The notes below the pieces were generated by a model. It was not told the origin of the DNA. It saw only the letters and a program-made list of their open reading frames with translations, and searched no databases. From Plasmopara viticola (Eukaryota > Oomycota > Peronosporomycetes > Peronosporales > Peronosporaceae), in contig MBPM02000253.1 of NCBI GenBank assembly GCA_001695595.3, forward strand, positions 1 through 46,890: a stretch of 46,890 bases of DNA, written 5' to 3'. Every line of letters begins with the position of its first letter. Positions within the stretch are counted from its first letter, which is position 1. Position numbers and translations under genes: made by a program. Shown one piece after another: positions 31,101 through 43,942 of the stretch.

Positions 31101-34100
31101 GCCAATCATCATCACGTCTTCGAACCAGCGCCTGCCGCGAGGAAGTTACACAGTGACAAAGTATGACAATGACTCGAAGAAACATCATATCACAAGGTCG
31201 AATGACATGACTGGCGAGACGGAGAGTGTCGTGGATTTACTGCAAGGCACAGATGGCGTCGAGTACTCCTTGGAAACGGGTTCGTCATTCAGTGAGCTGG
31301 CGATCTTACTCGAGTTGAGTGGATCGGACGTCGGCGGTGGCATTCCCGGTGAATTTCACTCGAAAGAATTGCTTGAAAAAGCGATTCTCGAGGAGACTGG
31401 GATCGTTTGCCTTCACGTTGACGCGGCAGCTCACGGCAAGCACGGACGCGAGGATTTGTGTAGCCATTGTTTGCTCAATGCAAAAGACTGTGAAGACCTA
31501 GTCGAATCCTGTGAAAACGATGGGAGGCGAGAGACGGAAGACTTGGTCGTGTGCGTCACCTGCGATCGGCACTTTCACGTGACGTGTTGTCATCCACCGC
31601 ATGCGCCGCTGTCGCTCGTGAGTCCAGAAGACGGCACAGTGCTCGTGTCGGATCTTCACCTTCCATTCGTTTGCAGCGAGTGCACAACGTGTGCCGGTTG
31701 TCACGGGAAGAACACGGACGCGTGGGAGACGAGTAAAATGGGGAAAGCCGACAAGCCGCGCTGGTCCCAGTGGCGTCTCCCTTTGAAGGCCGCGGCCTTG
31801 TGCCCCAAGTGTATTCCGTACTACAAGGCGAATCGCTTTTGCAGTGTGTGCAACCTCGTGCTAGACAATGACGCACTGGCAGTACAAGTAGATCTATTGA
31901 CTTGTTCGACGTGTCATCACTGGGTCCACGCAGCGTGCGAACCCGATCCGAATCCAGCCTTCCACGCATTCAGCAGCACGCACGAATTTGCTCTTGATGT
32001 CGTGACGGACGGAGAAGTTGCGGGGCAGAGTATGGCGGCGACAAGTCGAGAGGTTGACTCGGAATCGATCGCAAGTCTTCGGACGCCAGTGGGGAGTCGT
32101 AGTCCGTCGGAGGAGCGCAGCATGGCTTCGAGTACCAACACTTCCGGGACTAGCAAAGAGGACGGAGCGGTCAAGACAGCGAAACAAATGGAAGAAATCG
32201 TTGCGCGTTCCATCAAGTTTCAAGCGGGGTACGATTCGAAAGTGCTGCATCATTACGAGTGTCTAACGTGCCGCAAGGTTCGCATGCTGCACGTGCTCCA
32301 TCGCCTTGGAGGGGAGGACAAGCTCGATCTGTTCAAGGAACCCGTGACGGAGACGATTGCCCCCACGTACTTTGACATTATCAAAGCGCCCATGGACTTG
32401 AGTACGATGCGGCAAAAGATTCTGGACGGAGCGTACGCGACCGTGAACTTTCGTGCCTTTCGAGACGATTTTGAGCTCATGTGCTTAAATGCCGTCACGT
32501 TCAATACCAAGGAACGGGACTTTTTAATCTGGCGAGAAGCGTGGCGGTTTTACGGGCAAGGCCAGCGGATCCTTCGCCAAACGGCCCCCAAAGCACGAAT
32601 GAAACAGCGCGGCGGACGGTACTATGACGCGTTGAAAGTCGCGGCCAAGCGCCAATTGCCCAACAATTCGGCTCTCGCAGGCAACCCTCAATCGACGAGC
32701 GAGGCACTTGATCCAAGTGGCGAAGGCGGTGAAGAAGAAGAGGTGGACGACGACGACGAGGGGGAGAACGGCTCGGACACTGGGTCGGACCGAGGGAGTG
32801 GAGTGCCGGAGGGTAGTAGCGCTGGACCAAGCGCAATCAAGTCGATAGCTTTAGTCCCGAAAGACAGTGTGGCGAACAGGAAGGGATCGGACGCGACAGG
32901 AATGGCTCAACGAGATGAGGCGAGGACGAGCGACCATGCGAGTGTTGCGTCTGTGAACGGATCGGTCGTAGCGCTCCCTACCGAACGTCGAAGTCTAGTC
33001 CCCACTGAGGCAAGTGTGTTTCAAACCAAGCTTCGAACAGCGACGTCACGGTCGCTTTTACCGCTGTTTCTAATTGTCCAGACACGGACGTCAGCGCACA
33101 CTTATAGCTGGCTCGATCTCTGTTTTGTGTGTGGCAGTGCGGGGTTGCCAACGGAGTTCATCTTTTGTGTTGATTGTGGCGAAGGCTTTCATTCATTTTG
33201 TCTCCCTGGAATGAACGCTGCTCGCCTTGACGGCAATGATCAGCTCCGTGCGTATTGGCGCTGTCCAAATTGCAAAATGTGCGAGATTTGTGGCCAACCA
33301 GGGACTGTATGTGGTGCCACGAGCAATTTGAAGCGTGTGGCCGGGACGGCTGGCAACGCTGACGATCCAGCTCGAGGTGGACAAGCAAGTGACGCGGCCA
33401 ACGAGCCGCCACTCGTGCGCGCGAGTGTCGAGTCCCTGGTCGTCTGTGGCCACTGTGATCGTGGGTATCATGGTTCGTGTTTGGTCCCAGCGATCAAAAT
33501 ACCGATTTCTCAAAAGAAACGCGAGGACACAGCTTTGAGTTCTACGATTTACTGTGCGAGTTGTGTGGCATGTACAACGTGTGAACGTTCGTCGCGGGAC
33601 AGGGTCGAGAGTCCGCTATCACAAGAAGCTACCAAGGGCGAACTGGCAGCACTCGAACGGACGTACAGCTACGAACGGACCAAGTGCTTGCACTGCTATA
33701 ATCAGCAAGCGCGTGAGATGCAAGCACTGAAGGACCGGACTCGCCTTTTGACGGACGTGTGGACGGTCGCAGCGCTTGAAAAGAAGAAGGACGCGGAGAA
33801 ATGTCCACTCTGTCGACTCAAGTGGGATGCCGATGCCGAAGAGCTCATGCAGTGCGATGCGTGTGAGCGTTGGGTTCATCCTCCGTGTGACGCGTTGCTC
33901 AAAGCCGATTTAAAGCGCTACGAGCTTCTAGTGCGTGATCCGAACGCCGTGTACGTGTGCGCGGCCTGTCGCCCGCAAGAGCGGCACCACGTGTCGGACA
34001 AGATCTCTGACGGCGAAGGCTGGCGTTGCCAACTGCTGATTGCCGAGATCCAGCGGAAACGGTTCCAGTGTGACTCGAGTTGGAAGGAGACGCTTCGACA

Positions 34101-37100
34101 GCTAGCACAGGTGGATCGGTGGGTGCGATTGGCGGACAATACAGCCGTGTACCTGTACGTGCTTCGTCTGGGCGAAGAGTGTCTGCGCAACTTTGCGTAC
34201 CGGAGTCTCAACTTTCAAAGCGATTGGTACCGGTTTACCAGACACCACGACCTTCAGGACCCTCGCGTCGTGGTGCCCGACTGGTTGTTACGGAAAGCGA
34301 ATCGCTACATGCGATTCAAGCGGTACATGCGAGGACCCCGCGCAGCGAAGCGGCGTCAGGCACGCAAGACTGCGAGTTTCTACTCGAAACAAGCCGTGGG
34401 GCTCAATACGCGCAAGGACGCGAGCGCGATTTGTATGATTGTATCGGAAGCTGCGAGTTGTGCGGCGCTCTTGGCGTGTATTCATTTGCTGTACGGATGG
34501 CGACCGCTTCCAGAAGTGGTCATTCACTTACTCTCAAGCGACGAGGACGTAGGCACGGGACCAGCACACCACAAACTCGACGACAGGCTCCTTCAGCGTC
34601 TGCGAAGTGACGAGTCTCTTGATGGTCAAGCGATGCAGCCGCGCTTGAAACTGGAAGCCGAGATTGCAACGATCAAGGAACAGTACGATCGTCGTGTTAG
34701 CAAGCGGCATCTTGTCCATGCCTCAGCCTCCGATCTAAGCGTCTTTGGGTTTGGCTCGATGGAATCAAGTGCGTCGACCGTGGAACGGCAGGAAGGTCGT
34801 CAAGAGGATGAGGTGGCGGCAGAGTCTCGGACGATCGAAGCCGTTGCGTCTTTGCCTGAAGAATTGTACGAGGTTGGGCACGATCGTGTGCCTGCTGGAC
34901 CATCCGCTCGTTCCGCGATCGATCGCGTCAAGATGACGACTGTCACGCCGTTGCAGGGGTGGCCTTTTGTCCGTGAAGAGATAGCACCTTTTGACGACAC
35001 GCGGTTTTGTGCCTTGTGCTTTATGATTGGGGATCATACGGCGTGTGGTCGGTTGCTGTACATGGAGCTCGAGACGTGGGTCCATGTGAACTGTGCGCTC
35101 TGGTCGATGGAAGTGTACGAAGATGCCGCCGGTGTGTTGCACAAGTGCAGTAAGGCCAAGCATCGCAGTCGTCTCCTTCGGTGTGATGCGTGTGGGTTGA
35201 TGGGGGCGACCATCGGGTGTGCGATTGCGCGCTGTACCCGCCACTACCACTTTCCCTGTGCCGTGGACACGGGGGTTGCGTTTCTACCGACGGGCGAGAC
35301 GTGTTGTCCGTCGTCCTCGCATCTTGATGCGATGGCCAAGAAAATGGGAGATCCCCCGTCGACTTTACCTGCGAGCAACGCGACGCGAGTGAAGGAAGAA
35401 GCTGAGCCACAAGCAGCTCTGATAATGAATACGGACACTGCATTAGTGGATGGAGACGTGTCAAGTGCAGTAATTGCTAACAATGGCAGCTCTGCTCAGC
35501 TTCATGCAAGCAATGCTTGGGATGCTGCAAACAAAGGGTTGGACACGACAGAGTCAACAGCGTTGATTGGGCCGTTCGACAAGTGTATCAAGGAGGAGAA
35601 GGACATTATATTGCACAGTGAAGACAAGGAGGTGGAACCAGAGAAGAGCGCGAGTGAAGGACTTGAAGGTGAGCAAGGATCGTCGTTCTCGGAGCGCGTG
35701 CTCCCGGTGCTCGATCCTCGCCCCGAGCCACGTCGCGCTCTCTTCAGTGACCCTCCCTCGTGACAGTGTCTGACCTGAAAAAGAAGAAGCGCGCAGAGCT
35801 CAAACGTGGCATGAAGCCACGCTCCATGTGCTACCGTGTGGGTGCACTGACCGTCCATTCCCTTGGCCACATTTTTGTTGGCAATGCGAGTTTCCACACG
35901 CGAACAGCCTTGTATCCTCTGGGGTACCGCAGTACGCGCATCTTTTGGAGCACCTGTCGCTTAGCGACGCGCTGTCTATACGAATGTGTGATTTCAAGCT
36001 CTGAGATTGAAGACCGACGCGCTCGACGGCACCAGCGAGGGGATCACGGCAATGAAGAGGCGGGAGGCAAAGAGAAGGAGTTTGAACAAGCACGACGCCG
36101 ACCTCGTGTCGTGTTTAAGATTACCGCTTCAGACGATCGAGAGCGCCCTATTGTCGCGTCTACACCTGAAGACGCGCTCGTAGAGTTGCGTAGCCGGATC
36201 GTGGCTCTGTATGAAGACCAGCGCGGGTTTGGGACGCAAAGTTCAGGAAGCGTCGCCATGTTGGAGATGGAACGCAATCCGTTCTTGAAACGAAGTTCCT
36301 GGCTCTCGTTTGCTCTCAGTGGCGACTACTTTTTCGGGTTTGGCTTGCCTGAAATCCTTTGCAACCTCGAAGAGCTTCCGTATGCGGCAACGACGGCCGT
36401 GAGTCGCCACGCGATTGTCCGAAAGATCCGACAACAGCAACAACGTCAGGGACAGAGTCCACTGGCGGGTTCGGCTGCTGCAACGTGGGGTCTTGGCTCT
36501 CGGAAACGCAGCCACGACAGCATGGAGCCGAGTGCAATGCCCTTGCTGGACGAGCAGGACGATGCCGCAGAGCCGTACGAGTTTCTGTATCGTTTGCCGT
36601 CGACGGAAGCGTTCCAGACAGCCGAGCGTGTGATGGAGCACCTCGTGCGGGCCGAACAACGGGCCCGTCAGTCGTCGGGGTGTGCCCGTACGGACGGCTT
36701 TGAAGGCAATCGGCTGTTTGGTGCCCCCAAGAAAGCCAAGACCATGCCACGGCGTCAAGTGCTTAGTAAAGAAGCGACGAACGAGCCAGTGCCCGGTGGC
36801 CTCACGACCACGAGCGGCGGCGTCGCAATGGACCTTGAACACTTGCCCATTACCATGCAGTACCGCGAATTGCGTCGACGGCCGTTTGATAAGCGCATGT
36901 TTGTCCGCAAGTCGTCGATTCATGGCTATGGATTGTTTATGAAGGAAGCCGTGAGCGAAGGCCAGATGATTGTCGAGTACCAAGGCCAGATTATTGACCA
37001 AAGCGTGGCCGACGAGCGTGAACGGCGGTACGAAGAGCAAGGCGTCGGGAGTTGCTACATGTTTCGACTCGATGACAAGACCATTATTGATGCCACGCGG

Positions 37101-37316
37101 TGTGGCAACTTGGCCCGCTTTATCAACCACTCGTGCGATCCCAAGGCGTTTGCACGCATTGTGGTTGTGGAAGGAGGCGAGAAGAAGATTGTGATTTTTG
37201 CCAAGCGAGCGATTGCCGTGGGAGACGAAGTCACGTACGATTACAAGTTTCCCATTGAAGACGAAGCGATTCGGTGTGATTGCAATGCTTCGAATTGTAT
37301 TGGTCGGATGAATTAG
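28135..37316 (+). CDS. Trithorax/MLL-type histone lysine methyltransferase
   Basis: Exon 1 is 28135-35668 and exon 2 is 35767-37316. The donor GAAG|GTGAGC and the acceptor GTGACAG join in phase (98-nt intron), giving 3027 residues. The frame opens earlier at a GTG; the first ATG is 28135. In order: half-PHD repeats (about 335-371, 384-420, 458-493, 673-715), a Tudor-like segment (769-822), PHD clusters (1137-1266), a bromodomain (1392-1481), more PHD fingers (1661-1946), an extended PHD (2291-2392), FYRN (2533-2575), FYRC (2581-2668), SET (2887-3013) and a post-SET CDCNASNC motif. SET keeps HGYGLF, the FINHSC AdoMet-binding motif and VTYDYKF. FYRN, FYRC and SET together mark trithorax/MLL/ATX enzymes, which methylate histone H3 lysine 4 in chromatin. 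Reader domains should direct it to modified nucleosomes. Complex partners are not encoded nearby. Confidence 0.92.
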
Positions 37317-37879
37317 GAGAAGAAGAATAGTATAATATGTGTTCACCACTAATAGTAAAGGGATTGTGGCTGCTATTGAGATAACTACGAATAGGAATTC
37401 AAGCTTATGGGTAGTAGTATACGCTTTACTATCGCTGTTACTTATATGGTTTGGTGCTCGCGCAAAGTGGCGCCTGCAAACGATAATCGTCCTTGGAATT
37501 GACGATGAGATTTTACCCGGGAAACTACATGCCAGCAGAGCGATAGAGGAGAATTGGTGTGCAGAGCATTTACGTACTTGTAGAGCCTAAAGATGAACTA
37601 ATATACACTCAATCTTTCGCATAGACTTGGCTCGGTCTCAGGTGTCGATTAAGCCGGTCGAACTCTAGCTTCAGCCACTCTTACATAAACTTTGTAATCA
37701 AAATCCTTCGAAGAGTGACAGCTCGTCGTCGTCCTAGACTGTGGGCGTTGGAGTGATAAAAAATGGACGGCATTATCTCGCTTAGCTCGGAGACTTGATG
37801 ATCTAACTACTGCTAACAACTAAATCATTGCTGAGTGTATACTTCGAAGCGACACCGAATATAATTACTATAAAAAATA
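37317..37879. other. Downstream of the trithorax-type gene, no gene seen
   Basis: A hydrophobic 83-codon + frame at 37339-37590 has no motif. The stretch 37600-37790 contains no open frame of note. Confidence 0.35.
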
Positions 37880-37977
37880 GGGAACGGCGGTCAATCGACG
37901 GAGTTGCCGTGGCCATCGAGATTGACCGCTGCAAGAGCTGTGGGAGTTGCCGATTGCTGTGCCGACGTAGAGAGCTG
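37880..37977 (-). repeat. Dispersed repeat, copy 2
   Basis: Read on the minus strand, CTACGTCGGCACAGCAATCG and the bases that follow match copy 1 at 26394-26475, with scattered substitutions. The similarity fades on both sides. It is probably a fragment of a retroelement. Confidence 0.5.
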
Positions 37978-40567
37978 TGAGAGATGAAGTAACGTGCAAA
38001 GTACGCAAATTTTAGACCTGTGTATGTATACGAAACAAAGGAGAGCAATTTAGAGGATCTTTGGCTGGCGGGTACAACATTACAATAAATACACTACAGT
38101 CAATCAGAGGTCATTAGAGATGACCTTAGGGTCCGTATTGACAGGGTGCAATAGCTGGTAGTGCTTCCTAGATTGTGTGCAATATATTAGCCACATGATT
38201 CATCTATTCACTGCGATTGAGCTACACATTTCAATCGTTTGAATGATTTTTGATTTTGCACAATAGCACTGAAAGGTCATATTTCCTTCCATTCCACCTT
38301 TGGAAAATAAACTTATCCAATACCCTGCAGGACTGGTGCAGAATCTGCCTGTCGATAGGGTGAAGTATTTTTAAAAGACATTTAAAAACAGTAGGCTTTT
38401 GTTGCTTAGATGCTTGATGAAGGCAGGACCAAAATACATCAAAAATTTATTGGATAATTTTATATCTAGAGTGGAATGCGTTGCAAACGTCGATCTCGTT
38501 CGTAATTGGTCGTTTTGTAGGAAATGTATACTCTTTGCATGCCATTTCTGTGCGAGGAGCTGTGTAATTCTTAGCACTTAGCCATATATCACGCCCAAGC
38601 GGCTAAACTGTCGACACCAACCTTCTTAAAGGCGGTCAGATGACCTTCTTTCATACGCCGGACGCACCTCAAACGCTGCTCATGAGATTCGCTGGCTTAA
38701 TGGGCTTGAGGAAGCGGTTTATTTGCAATCCTCACAGCTGCTATGTAGATAAAACGTGGCAAGGCGTTCATCTCATACAAGTAGAATGTATGCTCTAAGA
38801 CCCATCCAATCTAGGATCCGAACACACCAGTGGTAATGTCTACTGCGAGGACTAATCTAGTGAGACCAAAGATCTCTTCCTGTATCGAAAACTCTGATTT
38901 GTGGTCTTTAAAGGTTAAAATTATATGATCACAGACGTTCTGTGTGCGTGGTGCTTGCACTTTTTAACAAGCAAAACATCACTTACATACCCGTGAAATT
39001 ACTTCACGTGAATGTACCGTGCCCAACATCACATTAAAAAGAACCGAGAAAAGCACTCTATTTGGCGAACATTGAGTTTTATCAGCGTTTGTAAATTCTT
39101 CTCAGGCCTTCCGCTCTACTTTATTGGTAAGGCTAGTATGAGTTAGGATGCGGTGGTCGAAAGTGCTAGCGTTTTGGTCATACGATGGATACTTGAAAGA
39201 CTGTGCATTTTGAGCAGCTGGGTGTGTCTAAGCTCACTACACTACCTGACGTAGTTTGGACGCCCCTTGCTAAGACACAAGGTGCTCCGGCCTGCTGCAA
39301 AGACATGATCAAAGAAGTTTAACTTTCTCTCAAGGGCCCGAACGCAACAAAGAAGCCGCGAGTCGATAGCTAGGGTCGGTTCTAAGAGCCATCTCTAGCT
39401 TGTGTACTCGGTTTCTCAAAGTTGTTAATTTTATGTAAAAGAGGCAAAGCTGAGGCGTATTCAGCCTTCATGCTCACCGAGAACCTAGAAAATCGTTTTC
39501 ACGGAAGAAACCCTTGTGAAATGACGCGATTGTCCTGCATTCCACGACTCGTGAGAGTCTTGACCGGCTCCAGCAAGACTAGCTCTGATATGAGATCAGG
39601 AGCAATAGGTGCTTTGTAAGTCATCCGCAAATATAGGTTCCCCAAACTAGATTGGAGTTGCTATATTGCAAAAGAGTGCGCTAGGATGTACTTGGATTGG
39701 TATCGATCCACCCATATTTGGTCTCATTTCGATGTCGTGCGAGGTACTTAGAAAAAATTTGATGCGATGCTAAAACCGCGCGCATAGCCAGTGCTGAAGA
39801 GTTGTTTAGACTTTTTCATAAATATTGCTAGTAGTGAAGTCTTTCGTAGTGGACTCTTCCGGAATGACAAGTTGCGTCGTTGCTATGGAGAGGAAAAGGA
39901 GGAAGATTCATCGCCAAATTCGCTTGTTATCATAGTTTTTTTTTGGTGTCACATATTTTTTCTTTTTTGCTCTCATTAATAACACCACCACCCCTTTTTC
40001 TCGCAATACCGATAGACTTGTACGTCTTGACGAGTGAGGTTTTGTATAGCCGGCGTCATAGACAGGTCTTACAGACCGATGAGGTTGTTTTCACAGCACT
40101 ACTGCTTTCTCAAGACTATTTATGATGTCTCAGCGATAAGAACATATATACTATTGTTAGCCGGAGCATTCATCACTTTAAGGTGGAGCTGTATGTGAAT
40201 TTAAGGGTGGAGACTCGCGGTATGCATGCATATTTCGTCCTTGCAAAGTTAGAGTTCACTTTACAGACTTTCGACGCGCAAACCAATCTATTCTTACCGC
40301 CCACGACGCAGGTATATACTTTGTTTTAAGCACTGCCTAGGCGCCTGAAGCCTAGTTGAAAGGCATCTTCTCGTGGCTAGCTTGTTTATCGTTTAATGAC
40401 TGGATTCTTCTTTGCTATCAGTTTGGTCATCACAATAACCAAACCGGCTTTTTATATATCCCTTATTAGTTGGGTGTAGACGAAGTCTTAGTATGGGACC
40501 ACTATATAAAGGTAAGTTCTTGTGCTAGCCTTTGAAACTCGTAGCTTTGATTTTTGACACCTTCCCG
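37978..40567. other. Gene-poor region
   Basis: Only short frames occur. One + frame at 39422-39619 reads on, past stops, into mildly protein-like sequence up to 39930, which suggests a decayed gene or transposon, but I cannot name it. There is a T-rich run near 39935-39970. Confidence 0.3.
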
Positions 40568-40631
40568 TAATAGGGGCCAGTTTGCATGATGTTTTCATCA
40601 TAGAAAACATCATGCAAACTGGCCCCTATTA
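40568..40631. repeat. Perfect 29-bp inverted repeat (hairpin) with a 6-base loop
   Basis: The left arm, 40568-40596 (starts TAATAGGGGCC), and the right arm, 40603-40631 (ends GGCCCCTATTA), are exact reverse complements and are separated by ATCATA. No mismatch occurs over 29 base pairs. Flanking sequence is not symmetrical. It lies in a region without genes. Confidence 0.95.
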
Positions 40632-41289
40632 TATTATTCGTGCCTCTATTGCGGTAGCGAATAAAGTCGCATTCTAGAAGACTAGAAAGCACCAAGACAC
40701 ATCAATTCTGTTGCGCTTTTCCTGACCTCAAAGTGCGACTTCTACTAACGATCCAGCAAATCTCTCAAGATCGACACAAACGATTAGACCATACGGGACA
40801 GGCACAGATCATGTGCCATTGCTTGCCGCAGCCAAAATAGCAAATAATGCTCTACTCAGCAACACTTAAGTCGAAGAAGACTGAAGCCATCTAAGGGAGC
40901 TCACGAACAACGTTTCTTTCGACTAAGGAATTGTCCGTTCGTGGCATTTTAAAAGGTGAAGCTGGCTGTGGCTAAGAAAGTCAATTTGATAGCTTCTTTC
41001 ATTGTCGCTGCCTACCCTCGCAAGAGTTCAATGTGAGGCGGGACTGCCTCAAGTTTTCCGAGAACACAGTCACCTTAACTTGTGCGGGGAGTGGAGCCCC
41101 AGTAAATGAGGTTGTCACCACTTAAACTTGTAAATACCAAAAAGCTCGCACTATTTTGCTAGAATGTAGCCTCCTCCTCATATCTTAGAAGTTTGCAAAT
41201 CTCTATAGCACTGCGTACTGCACGTCTGGAAGAAGCCGAAAGATCGTACAATCTATCTTCGTACACTCAAGAACGCTCAGGTCGACAAT
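40632..41289. other. No gene recognised
   Basis: There are no frames of note. The region may contain the lost transposase core of the Mutator-like element that follows, but I see no DDE motif. Confidence 0.3.
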
Positions 41290-42740
41290 TTACCTCGTAG
41301 GCGTAGGATCGGGTAGGTGTGAATGAGTCACACAGTACCTTGTACAAATATTCAAATATATGGTATCTTCCAGTGAGCGTCTATTCACAATTTCTGGTAT
41401 CAAGGGATCTTAGTGTTCAGCTTGTAGTCTAATTTTCTACCCAAAGTGCTTATGTATGCTACGCTCGTTCTCATGTCATCATTCGCCTCAGTGAGAGCTT
41501 CTCGACAAATGACAATAGAAAAATCTCGCATTCCGAATTGGATGGAATATATAAGATCATTGCATTCAGCTCTTGTAAAGGTTATACCAACCATAATCCT
41601 GTAGACTTTCAATTAGCATCAGCAGGCACTTTCAGTGGACGCCGCCGATAACTGCACTCCAACGTTCATGAGCGCAACAGGTATGCCGTGCTCATATCGC
41701 ATCAATTTGCTGCTTAAAACCAAATCAAGTTTGCGCGAAACTCACATTATAAATTTCTGGTCGTTTCACAAACACGCACGTCTCTCGCTGCACACTGTTA
41801 TCACTCTGCAGGAGAAGCCAAGCTTTTCAAAAAGTTGGAAGAGCAAAATTTGGTCTTACTTCCAAATAGACAACGTCTTCTTGAGCAGGTTTTGAATGGC
41901 CTTGCCTTAAATACACGTAAAAGTGTAAGCGATACTCGACAAGCACCAAACGCGATACGTCTGCATTTAAGCTTGTTGAGAATAAAAGGCGAGAACAGCC
42001 AGAAGCAGATGAGCCCAAACGCAGAAAATGTGGAGAATGTGGCACTCAAAATCACAAGCGGCAAACATGCCCCTCATTGTACATCGACAGGCCCGTTTAA
42101 ATACTTAGCTTGCCAGGATCGGCAGCTTACCATATCAATTGGAAGTGTGGTTTCCTTCGAAACCTTTCCTGTAATATTGCGCCATATGGGATTTCAACTT
42201 AGGACGTGGATGGAGATGGCAATTGCGGCTCCCTTACGATTTCTGTAAGTCTCAATCGCTCAGAAAGTCACTGAATTTCGGCTCGAATAGAATGTGTAAA
42301 AGGAGATGATTGCGCATCCGGAATTTAAATGCCAGTAGGTTGTGCAGCACTTTGATGACTATGGGGAAGTCATTGCCCGTTTGTTCCCAAAATGAACGGA
42401 GGTTTCTTCCTTTACGCGTCAGAAAGAACAATACCCAATTTGCTTCGCGCTCATCAACGGCAACCACTACATTCCGCACCATTTGTGGCCAGAATCACCT
42501 GCTTCTCCTATTGTGGTTTACTGGCACAGCCCAATGCATAATCATGGGCAGTGCATTTGAGTCGCAAGCCTTAAAGAGGGAGTGGCTCCATGAACAAAAG
42601 TCAGCAACACCCTGTGACCTTACGGAAGAACACTTGAATTTCGGATTTTTTTTTGCGAACAAGATCATGGAGCAATTCACCGAGCTTTTGTTATTGAGTC
42701 GAAATCGTCTGCAGTAACCGAAACGGTTCAAATGGAAACT
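41290..42740 (+). pseudogene. Decayed Mutator-like (MULE) transposon coding region with OTU protease remains
   Basis: Read with frame changes, the + strand gives the C-terminal order of an oomycete-type MULE transposase. First is an RCE-x-VTQYLV block (about 41315). Next is a SWIM zinc-finger relic, FMSATGMPCSYRI (about 41665-41703). Then comes a CCHC zinc knuckle, CGECGTQNHKRQTC (42029-42070), and an OTU-type cysteine protease: DVDGDGNCGSLTISVSL (42203-42253) with the catalytic Asp and Cys, and later YPICFALINGNHYIP (about 42431-42475) with the catalytic His region. Stops and frameshifts lie between the blocks, so it is inactive. The longest single frames in the area (41835-42248 and 42310-42717) are partly the wrong frame. 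The DDE core and terminal inverted repeats were not found. Confidence 0.65.
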
Positions 42741-43942
42741 ACGTTTACGACGTGCAGCTGGCTCTTAAGACATATTGTTATTGGCTTTTTGTTTCCTGGT
42801 AGCACTGGTGAGACGCTACAGAGGTTTTTAAATTTCCTTATCACGGCACTGGGCTTTCCCCTTATTGAATTAGATTGAGTTTCGGGTAGAATTTTCGTCG
42901 GAAACCTATCTAGAATTCTCTATCTTGAGATCCAAAATTCTGACAGTTATACAGTTCTAAGTGTATTAGAGTTGTTGCTCCATTCAATGATGTATATACT
43001 TAACTGCAGAAAACGGAGAATGCTGGCGATTTTGTCGTAATGACTCTACTATTGCCGTGAATATCTGCTGTGAGAGCATCCCCTGTGGTCTCTCTGCAAA
43101 ACTGCTACGAGTTGCCAAACATAGCAGCCCGTTAAATTGAGAAGTACCCCCGCACTACAGATGCTTCGGCTTAGTCATTGATGTATGAGCAGCCTCACTA
43201 TTTCCGAAAATGTTGTCACTGCTGGTTTGAGAAGTCTGCACCACAAAGCATTGAATTTACGCGGCGGTGTGCGTTATCAACGTGCACCCGTAATTTGGCC
43301 AATCGCAGATCAATATTTGAGGCCTACCAAAAAGGGTCTGTGACTATACCGGTTCCCTAAAATAATAGAACTATTAAAATAATATTTTTTTCATGTACTT
43401 TATCCTCGATTATAAAATAGAAAAATGGCGTGATTTATTCCAGTACAAATTTTCGACGAATACGATCGGCGTATATTAGACGGGCCGTAAGCGCAGCAAA
43501 TGTTGCTATGAAACACAGGTATTCTTCGTACGTAACAAAAGATATGAGTGAGACCTACGATGGAAGATTCGCACATTTGATCGTAGAAAGTTAAACGAGC
43601 AGTGGCGAATATAAAGCCAAGCACTGGACTTAGCCGTCTGAAATTGTAAAGTTGGTGCAGCATCGAAAGCGTAGCACGGTACATTCTCCATTTTAGAATG
43701 GCCAGCTCCGTTCGTAGTCTCGGACAGTCAGATAGCTGGATTTGAAGATGTTTGTTTAAGAACGAATATGACAGTATTTTGGCATTGCCTCAAGTTAAAC
43801 CAGAAAAACCACTAGCAGAGCTAGAAAAAACGAAGGATGCAAAAGCATGATAAAGGAGTCACTGACTTGATTACTTTCACGCAATTGAAATCGGCTCAGC
43901 AAATGAAAGCGAGCGTTTTTAATTGCACCTTGCCTGTCAAGT
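42741..43942. other. No gene recognised
   Basis: Short overlapping frames on both strands (43178-43360 +, 43400-43691 -) show no motif. A/T-rich runs occur near 43370-43400. Confidence 0.35.

Noticed and set aside
35760..37316. A separate SET-domain gene starting in the frame at 35760
   Set aside because: There is no ATG before the FYRN domain except one at 35811 in a Lys/Arg-rich stretch, and a strong donor and acceptor join the two frames in phase. A single spliced gene is simpler.
36243..37349. A 368-codon minus-strand frame opposite the SET exon
   Set aside because: It is the antisense shadow of the highly biased SET-exon codons and shows no domain.
40880..40965. A weak inverted repeat around CACGAAC and GTTCGTG
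   Set aside because: There are only seven matching base pairs with a long loop, which is expected by chance.
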